Part shown: in pieces, positions 54,077 through 62,203 of the stretch
How the letters are laid out: each line of letters starts with the position of its first letter
Numbering within the stretch: the first letter of the stretch is position 1
Assembly: GCA_020634795.1 (NCBI GenBank)
Contig: JACKAZ010000003.1
Coordinates: 341,909-405,908 of the forward strand
Reading direction: 5' to 3'
Source: Ardenticatenales bacterium
GTDB taxonomy: Bacteria > Chloroflexota > Anaerolineae > Ardenticatenales > Ardenticatenaceae
Length of the DNA: 64,000 nt
Notes under the pieces: model-generated
Databases searched by the model: none
Told to the model about the DNA's origin: nothing
Seen by the model: the letters and a program-made list of their open reading frames with translations, nothing else
Made by a program: the position numbers and the translations under genes

Positions 54077-54288
54077 GTTTCCGGGCTATGCTGGCGAACT
54101 ACGATGGGAAACCAGTTACCTAACGGCAGCTCCACCAGTTGCGCCGCCAGTCGCTCGTTGCCTGCCACTAAACGTGACGCAACGCTATCGAGTGCCTTTT
54201 GCTCGACGGGACTGAGGTGGGAAGATAGGTGAGGCTCTTGGGCACGGCCAGTGGCACGACAGAAAATGTGGTGGGCCAGTTCATTCAT
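54064..54288 (-). CDS. Candidate ComX-like prenylated pheromone precursor
   Basis: A 74-aa peptide immediately before, and overlapping, the polyprenyl synthase. AAGGAAAGG precedes its ATG. It has no signal peptide and no known domain. The C-terminal part is GNWFPIVVRQHSPETCAQ: W59 is the only Trp in the protein, and a Cys stands third from the end. ComX peptides are 55-75 aa, leaderless and prenylated on a C-terminal-region Trp. Here the Trp is 16 residues from the end, further in than in Bacillus, so either Trp or Cys72 could be the modified residue. The assignment rests on size, position and gene order, not on sequence identity. Confidence 0.55.
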   Translation of the reverse strand: MNELAHHIFCRATGRAQEPHLSSHLSPVEQKALDSVASRLVAGNERLAAQLVELPLGNWFPIVVRQHSPETCAQ

Positions 54289-54664
54289 GGGTTGGGTTGC
54301 CTTTCCTTGGCTTAATGAGGGATGAAAACATTGTGCAGACGGACAGTTTATCGTGCGCCGACCTATTGCCCGGGCCTCTAGTCGGCTAACACGAGTAAAA
54401 CTCGGTTCAAATCCTGCGATCTACATGCGCTAGTGAGCAAGGTTTCAGGCAGTGTCCTGCCCCCCCCCCACCAGCTACGCCTCTTGCTAAATAGGGTTGC
54501 CTCAGAACATTCACCCCGCTCCTTTTTTCGATCGCGGCCCTCGTGCGGGCCGGTCGATGAGGTGCGAGCGTATGCGCTTTCAAGGCAAAATCTTGGCATC
54601 AAATGTACGCTCTCGCAAGCGAAAAATAGGGATGTGCGTCGGCTTGGGATCAAATCAGAATTTC
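54289..54664. other. Intergenic region between pheromone and regulator genes
   Basis: No gene supported. It should hold the promoter of the peptide-synthase-kinase operon on the minus strand, but I see no convincing -35/-10 pair. It contains CGAGT/ACTCG (54394-54406) as a small hairpin. Confidence 0.45.
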
Positions 54665-55297
54665 TCATTCGACGAATCCCCAACGAATTGCGCGTACGAT
54701 CAACTCGATGCGCGAGTTCACGCCCAGCTTATCACACAAGGCACGCACACTGTGGCGTACCGTGCGTCTGGCAAGGCCGAGGTTATGGCCAATTTCCGTA
54801 TCGGTATCGCCGTCGGCCAGCATGCGTAAGAGGTCTAGCTCTCGCGCCGTAAGTTGCGGCATATCGGGTGACTCGGCCTCCGAAGAGGCGTCGACGAATT
54901 TGTGCAAGACTAGTTGGCTGAACCACTTGCCGTCACCCTCCACCGTTCTGATGGCTTGAACGATAGAGGTGAGGGCCTCTTCTTTTAAAAGGTAGCCCGA
55001 AACGCCAAGTGAAATCATTTGGTGGATATAGCTCTTATCATTGTGAGCCGTTAGTATGATGATCTTTGTATCAGGAAACTGATTGCGCACCGATGTCACG
55101 GTTTGGCCGGGGGGCGGACCGGGCATCGCATAATCGAGCAGCAAGACATCGGGCGTGAATTCCTCGCATAGCGAGAGTACTTCATAGCCGCTCTTCCCCG
55201 TTCCAACCACCTCGACATCTGCCTCTTGGCTCAACGTGGCAACGATACCCTTGCGGATCAACGCATGATCATCAATAAGCAGCACACGTATCGACAT
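54665..55297 (-). CDS. NarL/ComA-type LuxR response regulator
   Basis: A 210-aa response regulator. Receiver: LIDDHALIRKG (D9, D10), phosphorylated D55 in LLLDYAMPG, T/S in IILTAHND, K in GYLLKEE. DNA-binding: LTARELDLLRMLADGDTDTEIG with a LuxR-type helix-turn-helix ending NSRIELIVRAI. GAGGAAC precedes the ATG. It lies upstream of the peptide gene on the same strand and is the probable partner of the HisKA_3 kinase at 50896. ComA has the same architecture. Candidate targets include its own operon and the RiPP cluster on the plus strand. Confidence 0.85.
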   Translation of the reverse strand: MSIRVLLIDDHALIRKGIVATLSQEADVEVVGTGKSGYEVLSLCEEFTPDVLLLDYAMPGPPPGQTVTSVRNQFPDTKIIILTAHNDKSYIHQMISLGVSGYLLKEEALTSIVQAIRTVEGDGKWFSQLVLHKFVDASSEAESPDMPQLTARELDLLRMLADGDTDTEIGHNLGLARRTVRHSVRALCDKLGVNSRIELIVRAIRWGFVE

Positions 55298-56545
55298 AAT
55301 GTTCCTCTGAGCCGATAGTTATTTGCGAAGAAAGGGGAGTGAGTCACCTGTCCAACACGATTACTTACGCTTCTGAATTATAAGAGGCGAAGCGCTAGAT
55401 TTCAACCACTATCCCTACCAGCCTGGGCAACAGTCATTGCCTAATCCGGCAAACAGGCGCCTGATCGACGAATTACTGCGACGGCGGCCCTCTGGTCACT
55501 GAGCTATCACCAGGCCTGCGTCGGCCCCCATGTTGGCGAAATGCGCCGCGTGGAGTGATGGGAGAGGTCTTGGTACGTAGTTCCGACTGAAGTCGGAACC
55601 GTTGCATGGTGCGCTGCTTACGGAACATGGCATCGCAAGGCGCGACGCATGATGCCCGCGTGAGTCACCCTTCGCGTCCGTCGCACGCTGAGCCAGATTC
55701 TTCGCCTTCACTTCGTTCCGGCTCAGAATGACAAAGGGGCGGCGAGGCGTGGTTCCGCATGACGGAGGCGCGCCCCTATGACGACCCCTGCACCCGCACA
55801 CACCCTTCCATTGTCACCCTGAGCGTAAGCCGTTCACCGAGCGGTCCGCAGGACTAGGGTTTGGCTGCACCCCACGCCCCCCCGCGCCCCGCACACACCC
55901 GCCCGTGCGATTACACGGCTGCGCCTTCGTCTTTCGGGAATGACGTCCCATGCTAGGGCGCTGCAGATGCCCACATTCGTTCCGCATGACAATTTTAGGC
56001 GGCCTTTCGTATGACGTGCGGCGATGCACACTCCTCACTTGGCTTGTCACGGCCCTAAATCGATTCAATAGCGCCCGACATCACACCAGGCCTATGTCTG
56101 ACGAAGCAGACCTATCGCCCTATAGGGCGAGAATAGGGCAGATTCCTCGGCGGGGCTCCGCTACGCGCCTCTCCGCTGTGCGGAAAATCAGGAGAGCGCG
56201 CGGCTACATTGATCGCGTGTTCGGGCCAGAGCGAAGTGTCGTGTTTTAGTATGATAGCTTTCAGCCTCCCCGATCCTCCCCTGTCGCCGCGTCTGCTACA
56301 AAGAGGCGCAAACGGAAGAGATGTTGGCTCCGGAGTGCCTTACCGGATCCGGCAAAAGGGAGCGCCAGAAGTGGCGATCAGGAAGGACGGGATGGCACTT
56401 GATAGCGGCGGCTAGCTCCCTGTAAGCTAGGGACGGTACCGGTTGTCGTGCTCGCTCTACGAGGCGTTACCCGGGGCGCTTAGATTGCGGTACGAGAATC
56501 TGTCGCTATCTCACTATTGTCCATCACATCAAAGGAGAACACCTT
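55298..56545. other. 1.25-kb regulatory intergenic region
   Basis: No convincing gene. It separates the divergent signalling and RiPP transcripts. Visible elements: inverted repeat GTTCCGACT/AGTCGGAAC (55580-55599), a GTTCCGGCTCAGAATGACAAA tract near 55715, and the palindrome at 56115. The last 140 bases have TTGCGG near 56487, as one half of the ComA box of Bacillus, but no second half. Confidence 0.6.
56115..56130. promoter_or_regulatory. 16-bp perfect palindrome, candidate operator
   Basis: TCGCCCTATAGGGCGA, 416 bases before the first precursor gene. Perfect two-fold symmetry without a loop suits a dimeric regulator site rather than an RNA hairpin. A nearby AATAGGGCAG repeats one arm. Confidence 0.4.
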
Positions 56546-56743
56546 ATGAGTCAACCTGGCCTACCGCAGGCGGCTTTCGACGAATTGGAGGACATGGAAC
56601 TGTTCGCCGACGAGTTGGATGAGCGCTACAACGCAGGCACGGTCTCATCGACCACCTGTCTCAGCTCGGCATCAAGCGCAACCTCATGCGCATCATGCGG
56701 CTGCTGTTTCAGTTGTCTCTGTACGGCAGAAGCCGTCGCGTAG
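56546..56743 (+). CDS. Azole-RiPP precursor peptide 1
   Basis: A 65-aa precursor. AAAGGAG lies eight bases before the ATG. The acidic leader contains ELEDMELFADELDERYNAG (residues about 13-31), shared almost exactly with precursor 2. The core, about 34 residues, has seven Cys, nine Ser and five Thr. Its end reads SCASCGCCFSCLCTAEAVA, with Ser at core positions 16 and 25 and Cys between, the spacing of 26-membered thiopeptide rings. The cyclodehydratase downstream would turn Cys and Ser/Thr into azoles. No cleavage site can be set with certainty; NAG is a candidate. Confidence 0.88.
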   Translation: MSQPGLPQAAFDELEDMELFADELDERYNAGTVSSTTCLSSASSATSCASCGCCFSCLCTAEAVA

Positions 56744-56851
56744 TATGCAACGTGCTTGGTGGGCCAACTCGCCTCTCCTCAATGAACTGGGGTAAACGTG
56801 CTGGCGCGCTGGGCCGATGTGTACACTGATCGATAATCAGAAAGGATGATG

Positions 56852-57037
56852 ATGACCTATCAGGAACAGATTCACGAGTTGGAGGACATGGATTTGTTCG
56901 CCGACGAGTTGGACGAACGCTACAACGCGGGCGCCGTGTCGTCCGGTAGTTGCTCTAGTTCGGCATCAAGCGCTACCTCATGCGCCTCTTGTGCCTGCAC
57001 ATTCAGTTGCCTGTGTAGCGCCGATGTGGCGTCCTAA
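56852..57037 (+). CDS. Azole-RiPP precursor peptide 2
   Basis: Three ATGs stand in a row at 56846, 56849 and 56852; I take the third because AAAGGA ends right at the first, and the third gives a normal gap. The 61-aa product shares the leader ELEDMDLFADELDERYNAG with precursor 1. The core has six Cys, thirteen Ser and two Thr. Its end reads SCASCACTFSCLCSADVAS. Residues that differ from precursor 1 are mostly at non-Cys positions, a sign of selection for the modified residues. A duplicated gene producing a variant product is likely. Confidence 0.88.
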   Translation: MTYQEQIHELEDMDLFADELDERYNAGAVSSGSCSSSASSATSCASCACTFSCLCSADVAS

Positions 57038-57075
57038 AGAGACGCATCATTACCCACGCATAGAAAGGAAACGCT

Positions 57076-57261
57076 ATGGATCACTACGACATGGATGACA
57101 TTCGCGAGATCGATCTCTTTGCTGAGGATGTTGAGGATCGTCTGCATGGATCGTCAGCGAGTGCATCCTGCGTGGCTTCCGGGACATCCATCAGTTCCGC
57201 TGGCTCCTGTTGGTGCAGCTTTTCGACGATCGGCTGTGCTTGCACGGCAGAACTTACCTAG
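57076..57261 (+). CDS. Azole-RiPP precursor peptide 3
   Basis: A 61-aa precursor following GAAAGGAA. Leader similarity to the other two is partial but clear (IREIDLFAEDVEDRLHG). The core differs: GSCWCSFSTIGCACTAELT with four Cys, including a Trp between two Cys. Aligning on CxCxFS keeps a Ser nine residues before the conserved Ser, so the candidate ring spacing is preserved in all three. It would yield a distinct product from the same enzymes. Confidence 0.86.
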   Translation: MDHYDMDDIREIDLFAEDVEDRLHGSSASASCVASGTSISSAGSCWCSFSTIGCACTAELT

Positions 57262-57400
57262 AGCCACACAGTGACTTTGGCTAGGTACGTGTCATTGTCT
57301 TTCACCCACCGTTGGGGTCAGTCGATGGCGTGCCTAGCCACCATAGCGCCGATCACGCAGGCCCGTCTGCACTACCGTCAGAAATGAGGAAGCCACCGCC

Positions 57401-58006
57401 ATGAACGCCTATAGTCACGCCATCCTGCCTCATAGCCCTGAACAACCTCTGGATTCTGAGCTATACGATGGACTACACGCTGCCGCGCAAGGCCAGCAGT
57501 TTTACGAGGAACTCAGTGAGTTGAGCGTGGGAGATCGGTATCTCTCTCACGCTTCTGAAAAAGCCATCCCCCTCATGGTGGTCTTCGACGATCCGCGATC
57601 GACCAACAGTGCGCCGCGTCTCAATCAGCCCGGGTCCCGCAATGAGGCTGCCATTCTCTTTGCAGATCTACACGCAGGGGGGTATCGGATCGGCCCCTTA
57701 ATCCATCCTCGGTGTGGCCCTTGTCTCGCCTGTTGGCAAGCCACCCAAGCCTACTTTTTGCAAGAACCAGCCCCGCCGAGCGAGCCGCAGGAAACGCCCG
57801 CTCACCTTGAGCGCTTTTATGATCAGCTCTTGCATGAGATCGGACGGTTGACCCGCGATGCCAGCACCAGTCGGTTACAACTTGGCACGACGCTCTACTA
57901 TGACGGGGAGAGCGCACGAGAAAAGCTGACAATTTTCTTCAAGATGCCGAATTGCCCCGTCTGTTCGATATGGCGTCACTATCCTACGGAGGTATTGCAC
58001 CAATGA
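57401..58006 (+). CDS. Ocin-ThiF/TOMM leader-binding-like protein (short)
   Basis: A 201-aa protein resembling the C-terminal part of cyclodehydratase E1-like (F or Ocin-ThiF) proteins. The paired zinc-type clusters are seen as GPLIHPRCGPCLACW and MPNCPVCSIW. The N-terminal adenylate-fold part is largely absent. GAGGAAG lies nine bases before the ATG, and its stop overlaps the YcaO start (ATGA). It probably works with the YcaO enzyme, presenting the leader or bridging subunits. Confidence 0.7.
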   Translation: MNAYSHAILPHSPEQPLDSELYDGLHAAAQGQQFYEELSELSVGDRYLSHASEKAIPLMVVFDDPRSTNSAPRLNQPGSRNEAAILFADLHAGGYRIGPLIHPRCGPCLACWQATQAYFLQEPAPPSEPQETPAHLERFYDQLLHEIGRLTRDASTSRLQLGTTLYYDGESAREKLTIFFKMPNCPVCSIWRHYPTEVLHQ

Positions 58007-59391
58007 GTTCTGCCTTTGCCCAGGTCGTCGCATCGGACGACGAGGCAACGCGCCCTGCCGCCCATTATACGGTGGATGAGCTGATGAGCCGCATCGCGCG
58101 GTTTAGCAGTCATCGCACGGGTCTTATTGGTAAAGCGGTAGAGCTGCCTCTGTCAAGCGGAAACCCCGCGATCTGCGTCTATTCGTCTCCGGTATGCGAC
58201 CTCAACGCCCTCTCCGAAGCCATAGAGTACGGTTCCGACGATGGGCTTTCGCTTTCGGGTGCAGGCTCTTTCACCCACCGTGCTGTGGCACAAGTTAAGG
58301 CCTATTGCGAAGCATTGGAACGTTACTGTTCGGTCAATTTCAATCCTGACGAACTTGTCGTGGCCACGCGAAACGAGCTGGGAAACGAGGCGGTTGACCT
58401 TGAACTTTTCCCGCGCGGTACCGCGCGGGAGTATGATCGTCCTGGTTCCTTTTTTGTCCCTCCTGACAACAGCGCTCGGATCAGATGGGTTCCGGGCTAC
58501 TCGCTGCTCTCCGGAGAGCGCAAATGGTTACCGGCTGGTCTCGTCTATCTCAGCTCCCCTTACCATTATCCGGGGGAAGCGTTTACGGTCCCAATCACCA
58601 CCGGCTGCGCGCTGGCCGCGAGCTATGAACAAGCCGTAGTCTCCGGGTTGTGTGAAGTCATCGAACGAGATGCCTTGTCGCTGACTTGGCTACAACGCTT
58701 GGCCCTCCCCCGGATCGTCCATTCGCCGCACGTCTCCGTCGAACTGGAAGAACGGATAGACCGTGTACGTCGCGCGGGGTTTGAGCAATATTTTTTCAAT
58801 GCCACGACTGATTTAGGGGTAAGTACCATTTACGCGCTTCAAGTTGCCCCCTCCAGTCAGGTGTCGTTGTTGGTCATGGCGGCTACTCGCTTGAATCCGA
58901 TAGAAGCCATGATCAAAGTCGTGGACGAAGCGGCCTCTAGCCGATTCGCGTTGGAAGCGTTGCTGCGAAGGCCGACCACCTTCGATCCAAATGACCCCTA
59001 CTCGTTCACCCGTCTTACCGATGGGGCGCTGTACTATGCGGATTGGGCCAACCATGATGCCTTTGACTTTCTATTCGACAGCACCTCTCAAGTCGATCTG
59101 GCCGACCTCCCCACCCTAACGACTGAAGATCCGATTGAGCGGATAGACTGGCTACTCGATCGCTTCCGCGCCTGCGACCTCGAAGCGTATGTCGCTGACC
59201 TAACACCCCCGTACCTCCGTCGTGAAGGGTTGTATGTGGTACGCACGATCGTGCCTGCGCTGATGCCATTGACCATCAATCATAACCTGCGTTTTTTGGC
59301 GACCGAGCGGCTCTATGAGGCGCCGCCACGCATGGGTTACCCCGCTCATGCCTTGTCGCAGATCAATCCTTTTCCCCAACCGTTCGCCTAG
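58003..59391 (+). CDS. YcaO-domain cyclodehydratase
   Basis: A 462-aa ATP-dependent enzyme that makes thiazoline and oxazoline rings from Cys, Ser and Thr. ATP-site motifs are seen as AVAQVKAYCEALERYCS and SYEQAVVSGLCEVIERDAL. The C-terminus reads NPFPQPFA, the PxPxP end required for azoline-forming YcaO proteins. GGAGG precedes the ATG at 58003, which sits in a four-base overlap with the previous gene. Equivalent of TbtG/SagD. It needs a leader-binding partner, supplied here by up to three Ocin-ThiF-like proteins. Confidence 0.92.
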   Translation: MSSAFAQVVASDDEATRPAAHYTVDELMSRIARFSSHRTGLIGKAVELPLSSGNPAICVYSSPVCDLNALSEAIEYGSDDGLSLSGAGSFTHRAVAQVKAYCEALERYCSVNFNPDELVVATRNELGNEAVDLELFPRGTAREYDRPGSFFVPPDNSARIRWVPGYSLLSGERKWLPAGLVYLSSPYHYPGEAFTVPITTGCALAASYEQAVVSGLCEVIERDALSLTWLQRLALPRIVHSPHVSVELEERIDRVRRAGFEQYFFNATTDLGVSTIYALQVAPSSQVSLLVMAATRLNPIEAMIKVVDEAASSRFALEALLRRPTTFDPNDPYSFTRLTDGALYYADWANHDAFDFLFDSTSQVDLADLPTLTTEDPIERIDWLLDRFRACDLEAYVADLTPPYLRREGLYVVRTIVPALMPLTINHNLRFLATERLYEAPPRMGYPAHALSQINPFPQPFA

Positions 59392-59430
59392 AGATGGCGG
59401 CGTTAGACATTGCACGCTTGTGAGGAGAGC

Positions 59431-60294
59431 ATGAATTATCCTGATCCACGATACCTCCGAATTCACGGTGCCATTCTGGATAACTGGCATGACCCGGCCC
59501 CCGATCTTATGGCTGCCAAGCAGAGCCGCCTGCAAAAAGCTCGCCTGCTTCTGCTGGCGAGTGGGAAGAGCGGGCTACTCGCGGCCCAACGGTTGCGCAC
59601 CTTGCCCTTCGGCAACCTCACGATCGTGCCACACCGCACCCCAGATCTGGAGCCGCTGCGGATTCTGTTGCGTGAGGCCGCGCCGCATGGCTGCGTCGCC
59701 ACGATGACCCGCGGCGCATTCCAGCGATCCGGCTTTGGGGTCACGATGGCAGGTCACCATCTTATGGTGGTGGCCAGCGATCGACCGTACCCGGCTTTGC
59801 TCGATACGTTGAACGCCATCTCGCTCCGCGTTGGCACCGCTTGGAGCCAGATAAGTATCTGGGGAGCGGAGATCACCCTTGGCCCCACGGTGATTCCGCA
59901 TGTCACAGCCTGCTACGAATGCTACAAGCGCCGCTGTCTTGCCAATGAGGGCCGGCCTGATCTATGGCGTGCCCGTGATGCTTGGTTACGCAATGATGAG
60001 AACTGGGCCTTCGAGGGGCAATTGGCCCCGATTGCCCATTCAGCCATCGCTTACCTTTGCGCGGAAACTGAGCGGTTTCTGACAGCTTTTCGACCGCCAC
60101 TGGCGCTAGGACGCATCCTCTCTCGTCATATGCTATTGCAACGCGAGTCCGTGGACGACATCATCCCGGTGGACGCCTGTCCCGCTTGTCACGCCACCGA
60201 GACCATGGACAGGCGCTGCGAGGGCGATCGCTTGGCATCGATGATTGCCCGAACCGTGGCTCGAAAGGAGCGAGTGCATGGCACGTCAAGCTAA
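59431..60294 (+). CDS. Ocin-ThiF-like cyclodehydratase partner (TOMM F-type)
   Basis: A 287-aa protein. GAGGAG lies four bases before the ATG. The N-terminus, PRYLRIHGAILDNW, resembles the start of TOMM cyclodehydratase partners. The C-terminal zinc tetrad is seen in TACYECYKRRCL and VDACPACHAT. It lacks a clear adenylation P-loop, as usual for partner proteins. It probably recruits the leader to the YcaO enzyme (TbtF-like). It overlaps the next gene by 17 bases. Confidence 0.8.
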   Translation: MNYPDPRYLRIHGAILDNWHDPAPDLMAAKQSRLQKARLLLLASGKSGLLAAQRLRTLPFGNLTIVPHRTPDLEPLRILLREAAPHGCVATMTRGAFQRSGFGVTMAGHHLMVVASDRPYPALLDTLNAISLRVGTAWSQISIWGAEITLGPTVIPHVTACYECYKRRCLANEGRPDLWRARDAWLRNDENWAFEGQLAPIAHSAIAYLCAETERFLTAFRPPLALGRILSRHMLLQRESVDDIIPVDACPACHATETMDRRCEGDRLASMIARTVARKERVHGTSS

Positions 60295-62203
60295 ATATCT
60301 GTCAGAGATGGTCAACAGCGACCCTCAGATGCAAATTCCGCCCTACCCTCGTCTGTCGGAGGATTACCTAAAGCTGTGGTACAACAGCGATATGCTGATT
60401 GTGGAGGGCGGGTTGAGTGAAGTCGTGTTGCGGGGGCGCTCCGTACGTTCACTGTTGCCACAGCTCTTGCCCTTACTCGATGGGTGCCGCACGATTGCAG
60501 AGATTACTGCGTGTGTACGTGGCTTCAAAGACAAGGCGATTCACGATGCGTTGACCTTGCTCTATATGCAAGGTCTATTAGAAGATGGACGGGCGGGACG
60601 GGATAAGATGAGCACATCCCAACTCACCGCTTATGGGTCGGCTCTCAAATTCTACAGTCGCTATATTGACTTTACTCGTGCCTCGAAAGGGCGTTACGAC
60701 CTGCTCCACGCGCTACAGAGCAAGCATGTTCTGCTGAGCGCTACAGGTTCTGCAACCCTGCCTTTCGTCTCCGCCCTTGCCGAGCTTGGCATCGGAGAAA
60801 TCACGGTGATCGCCAACGACGTGCTGGCCAATACGCTTACCGCGCTTTCCTTTCCCTGTACCACGCTTCATGTTCTGAACCGTTCGGACGACGATGTGGG
60901 ACCAGAGAAGATTGCCGATCACCTCGCCGCCGCCGAGCGCCCCTATGACCTCCTGCTCTTGCTCACGGATCGCCCGTCGCCCTTATGGCTTAGAGCGCTC
61001 AATCAGGCGGCGATTGCCTTCGAACTACCCCTGCTGCGTTGCCTCATTGGGCCAGCGTCCGTTGAACTCGGCCCCACCGTCTTCGCTAGGCAATCGGGCT
61101 GCTATGAATGTGCGCGATTGCTAGGACTGCTAGATGAGCCAGAGGCTGAGGCGGCATCGGCAGCGGTCGAAGCGCAAAGCGAACTCTCGTCGGAGGAAAC
61201 TCTGGGCGTCCATCAGGCAGCATTGCTTGTACTGGCACTGTTGACCAAATTTCTGCCGATTAAGAGCGGCGACACCCTCCTGCGCCTGAATCCTGAGTCA
61301 ATGACCTTTGATAGTCACGCGGTCTACTTGCTGCCGGGCTGTCCCGTCTGCTCCGGTGCGGTCGACTATGGCACGGACCGCCTGTTGCCCGTCGGGCCGC
61401 AACATACCGAAAACTGGGCGGTGCTCTTTCACGCCAACACGAACGACCGCGCCCACAACCTCTTTCCCAAAGGTCATCAGATGCATTACGCCGCCTCAAG
61501 TATGCAAGCGGTCGAAGGGGCCTACAAAAGCTACAACGCGAGTGACCATTATGCATTGCCAACGCTTGAAACGGTTCCCGAGCGCTTCCACCTGCCCTAC
61601 CCCACCATTATCGAGCAAGCAGAACGACATGGGAGCCAACCCACCTATGCCACGCTCGAACATATCTCGCTCTGGCTAAATGGCGCGGGTGGCCGGCAGA
61701 TCATGACGACCCAATCGGGCTGGGAAGTTGGGTTGCGCCTTACCCCGTCTGCGGGAGGGATGGCGTCCCAAACGCTCTATCTTCTTAGCTTTGATGTGGA
61801 AGGCATCCCCGCAGGGGTCTATCACTTCAATCCAAATGGCCACCTTGAAGCGTTGCGGCAAGGCGACTTTCGCGCCGCACTGGATCGGGCCGTTGTCGGC
61901 GCTGAGGCGCTTGCCACCGAACGGGTCTATGCGGCAGTGATAGGAACGGCCGCCTATGGTCGTGTTGAGACGAAGTATCTTAACAAGGCCTACCGCTACA
62001 CCCACCTTGATGCGGGTGTGATGCTTCACAGTCTGACGACGCTATCGCAGATGTTGGGATTCGACAGTTGGCAGAGCCTCAACTTCTATGACGACGAGAT
62101 CAATAGTCTCATCGACCTTTTCACCACCACCGAATATGTGGCCTTTGTCCTTTATCTGACGCAGGCAGAGCCACCCGTCAACCCCACCCTGCAGGAGTTC
62201 TAA
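60278..62203 (+). CDS. RRE/Ocin-ThiF protein fused to a SagB-type dehydrogenase
   Basis: A 641-aa fusion. Residues about 40-110 form a PqqD-like leader-recognition winged helix. The Ocin-ThiF part follows, with cysteine pairs GCYECARL and LPGCPVCSG. From about 400 on there is a SagB nitroreductase-like FMN domain (RLTPSAGGM, FDVEGIPAGVYHFNP). The dehydrogenase lacks the usual RRSxRxY start, which the next protein has, so the two may act as a heterodimer. AAAGGAG precedes the ATG at 60278. Such a fusion couples leader binding to azoline oxidation. Confidence 0.78.
   Translation: MARQAKYLSEMVNSDPQMQIPPYPRLSEDYLKLWYNSDMLIVEGGLSEVVLRGRSVRSLLPQLLPLLDGCRTIAEITACVRGFKDKAIHDALTLLYMQGLLEDGRAGRDKMSTSQLTAYGSALKFYSRYIDFTRASKGRYDLLHALQSKHVLLSATGSATLPFVSALAELGIGEITVIANDVLANTLTALSFPCTTLHVLNRSDDDVGPEKIADHLAAAERPYDLLLLLTDRPSPLWLRALNQAAIAFELPLLRCLIGPASVELGPTVFARQSGCYECARLLGLLDEPEAEAASAAVEAQSELSSEETLGVHQAALLVLALLTKFLPIKSGDTLLRLNPESMTFDSHAVYLLPGCPVCSGAVDYGTDRLLPVGPQHTENWAVLFHANTNDRAHNLFPKGHQMHYAASSMQAVEGAYKSYNASDHYALPTLETVPERFHLPYPTIIEQAERHGSQPTYATLEHISLWLNGAGGRQIMTTQSGWEVGLRLTPSAGGMASQTLYLLSFDVEGIPAGVYHFNPNGHLEALRQGDFRAALDRAVVGAEALATERVYAAVIGTAAYGRVETKYLNKAYRYTHLDAGVMLHSLTTLSQMLGFDSWQSLNFYDDEINSLIDLFTTTEYVAFVLYLTQAEPPVNPTLQEF

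Noticed and set aside
54385..54425. tRNA-like GGTTCAAATCC
   Set aside because: The flanking bases do not form a T-arm or acceptor stem.
55496..56415. Several 65-101-aa frames in the regulatory spacer
   Set aside because: No ribosome sites, no recognisable motifs, repeat-like composition.
56480..56500. ComA box upstream of precursor 1
   Set aside because: Only the TTGCGG half is present; the inverted half is absent, so it is too weak to list as a site.
56546..57261. Lanthipeptide interpretation of the Ser/Cys-rich precursors
   Set aside because: No LanM, LanC or full LanB is seen; YcaO and SagB genes point to azole chemistry.
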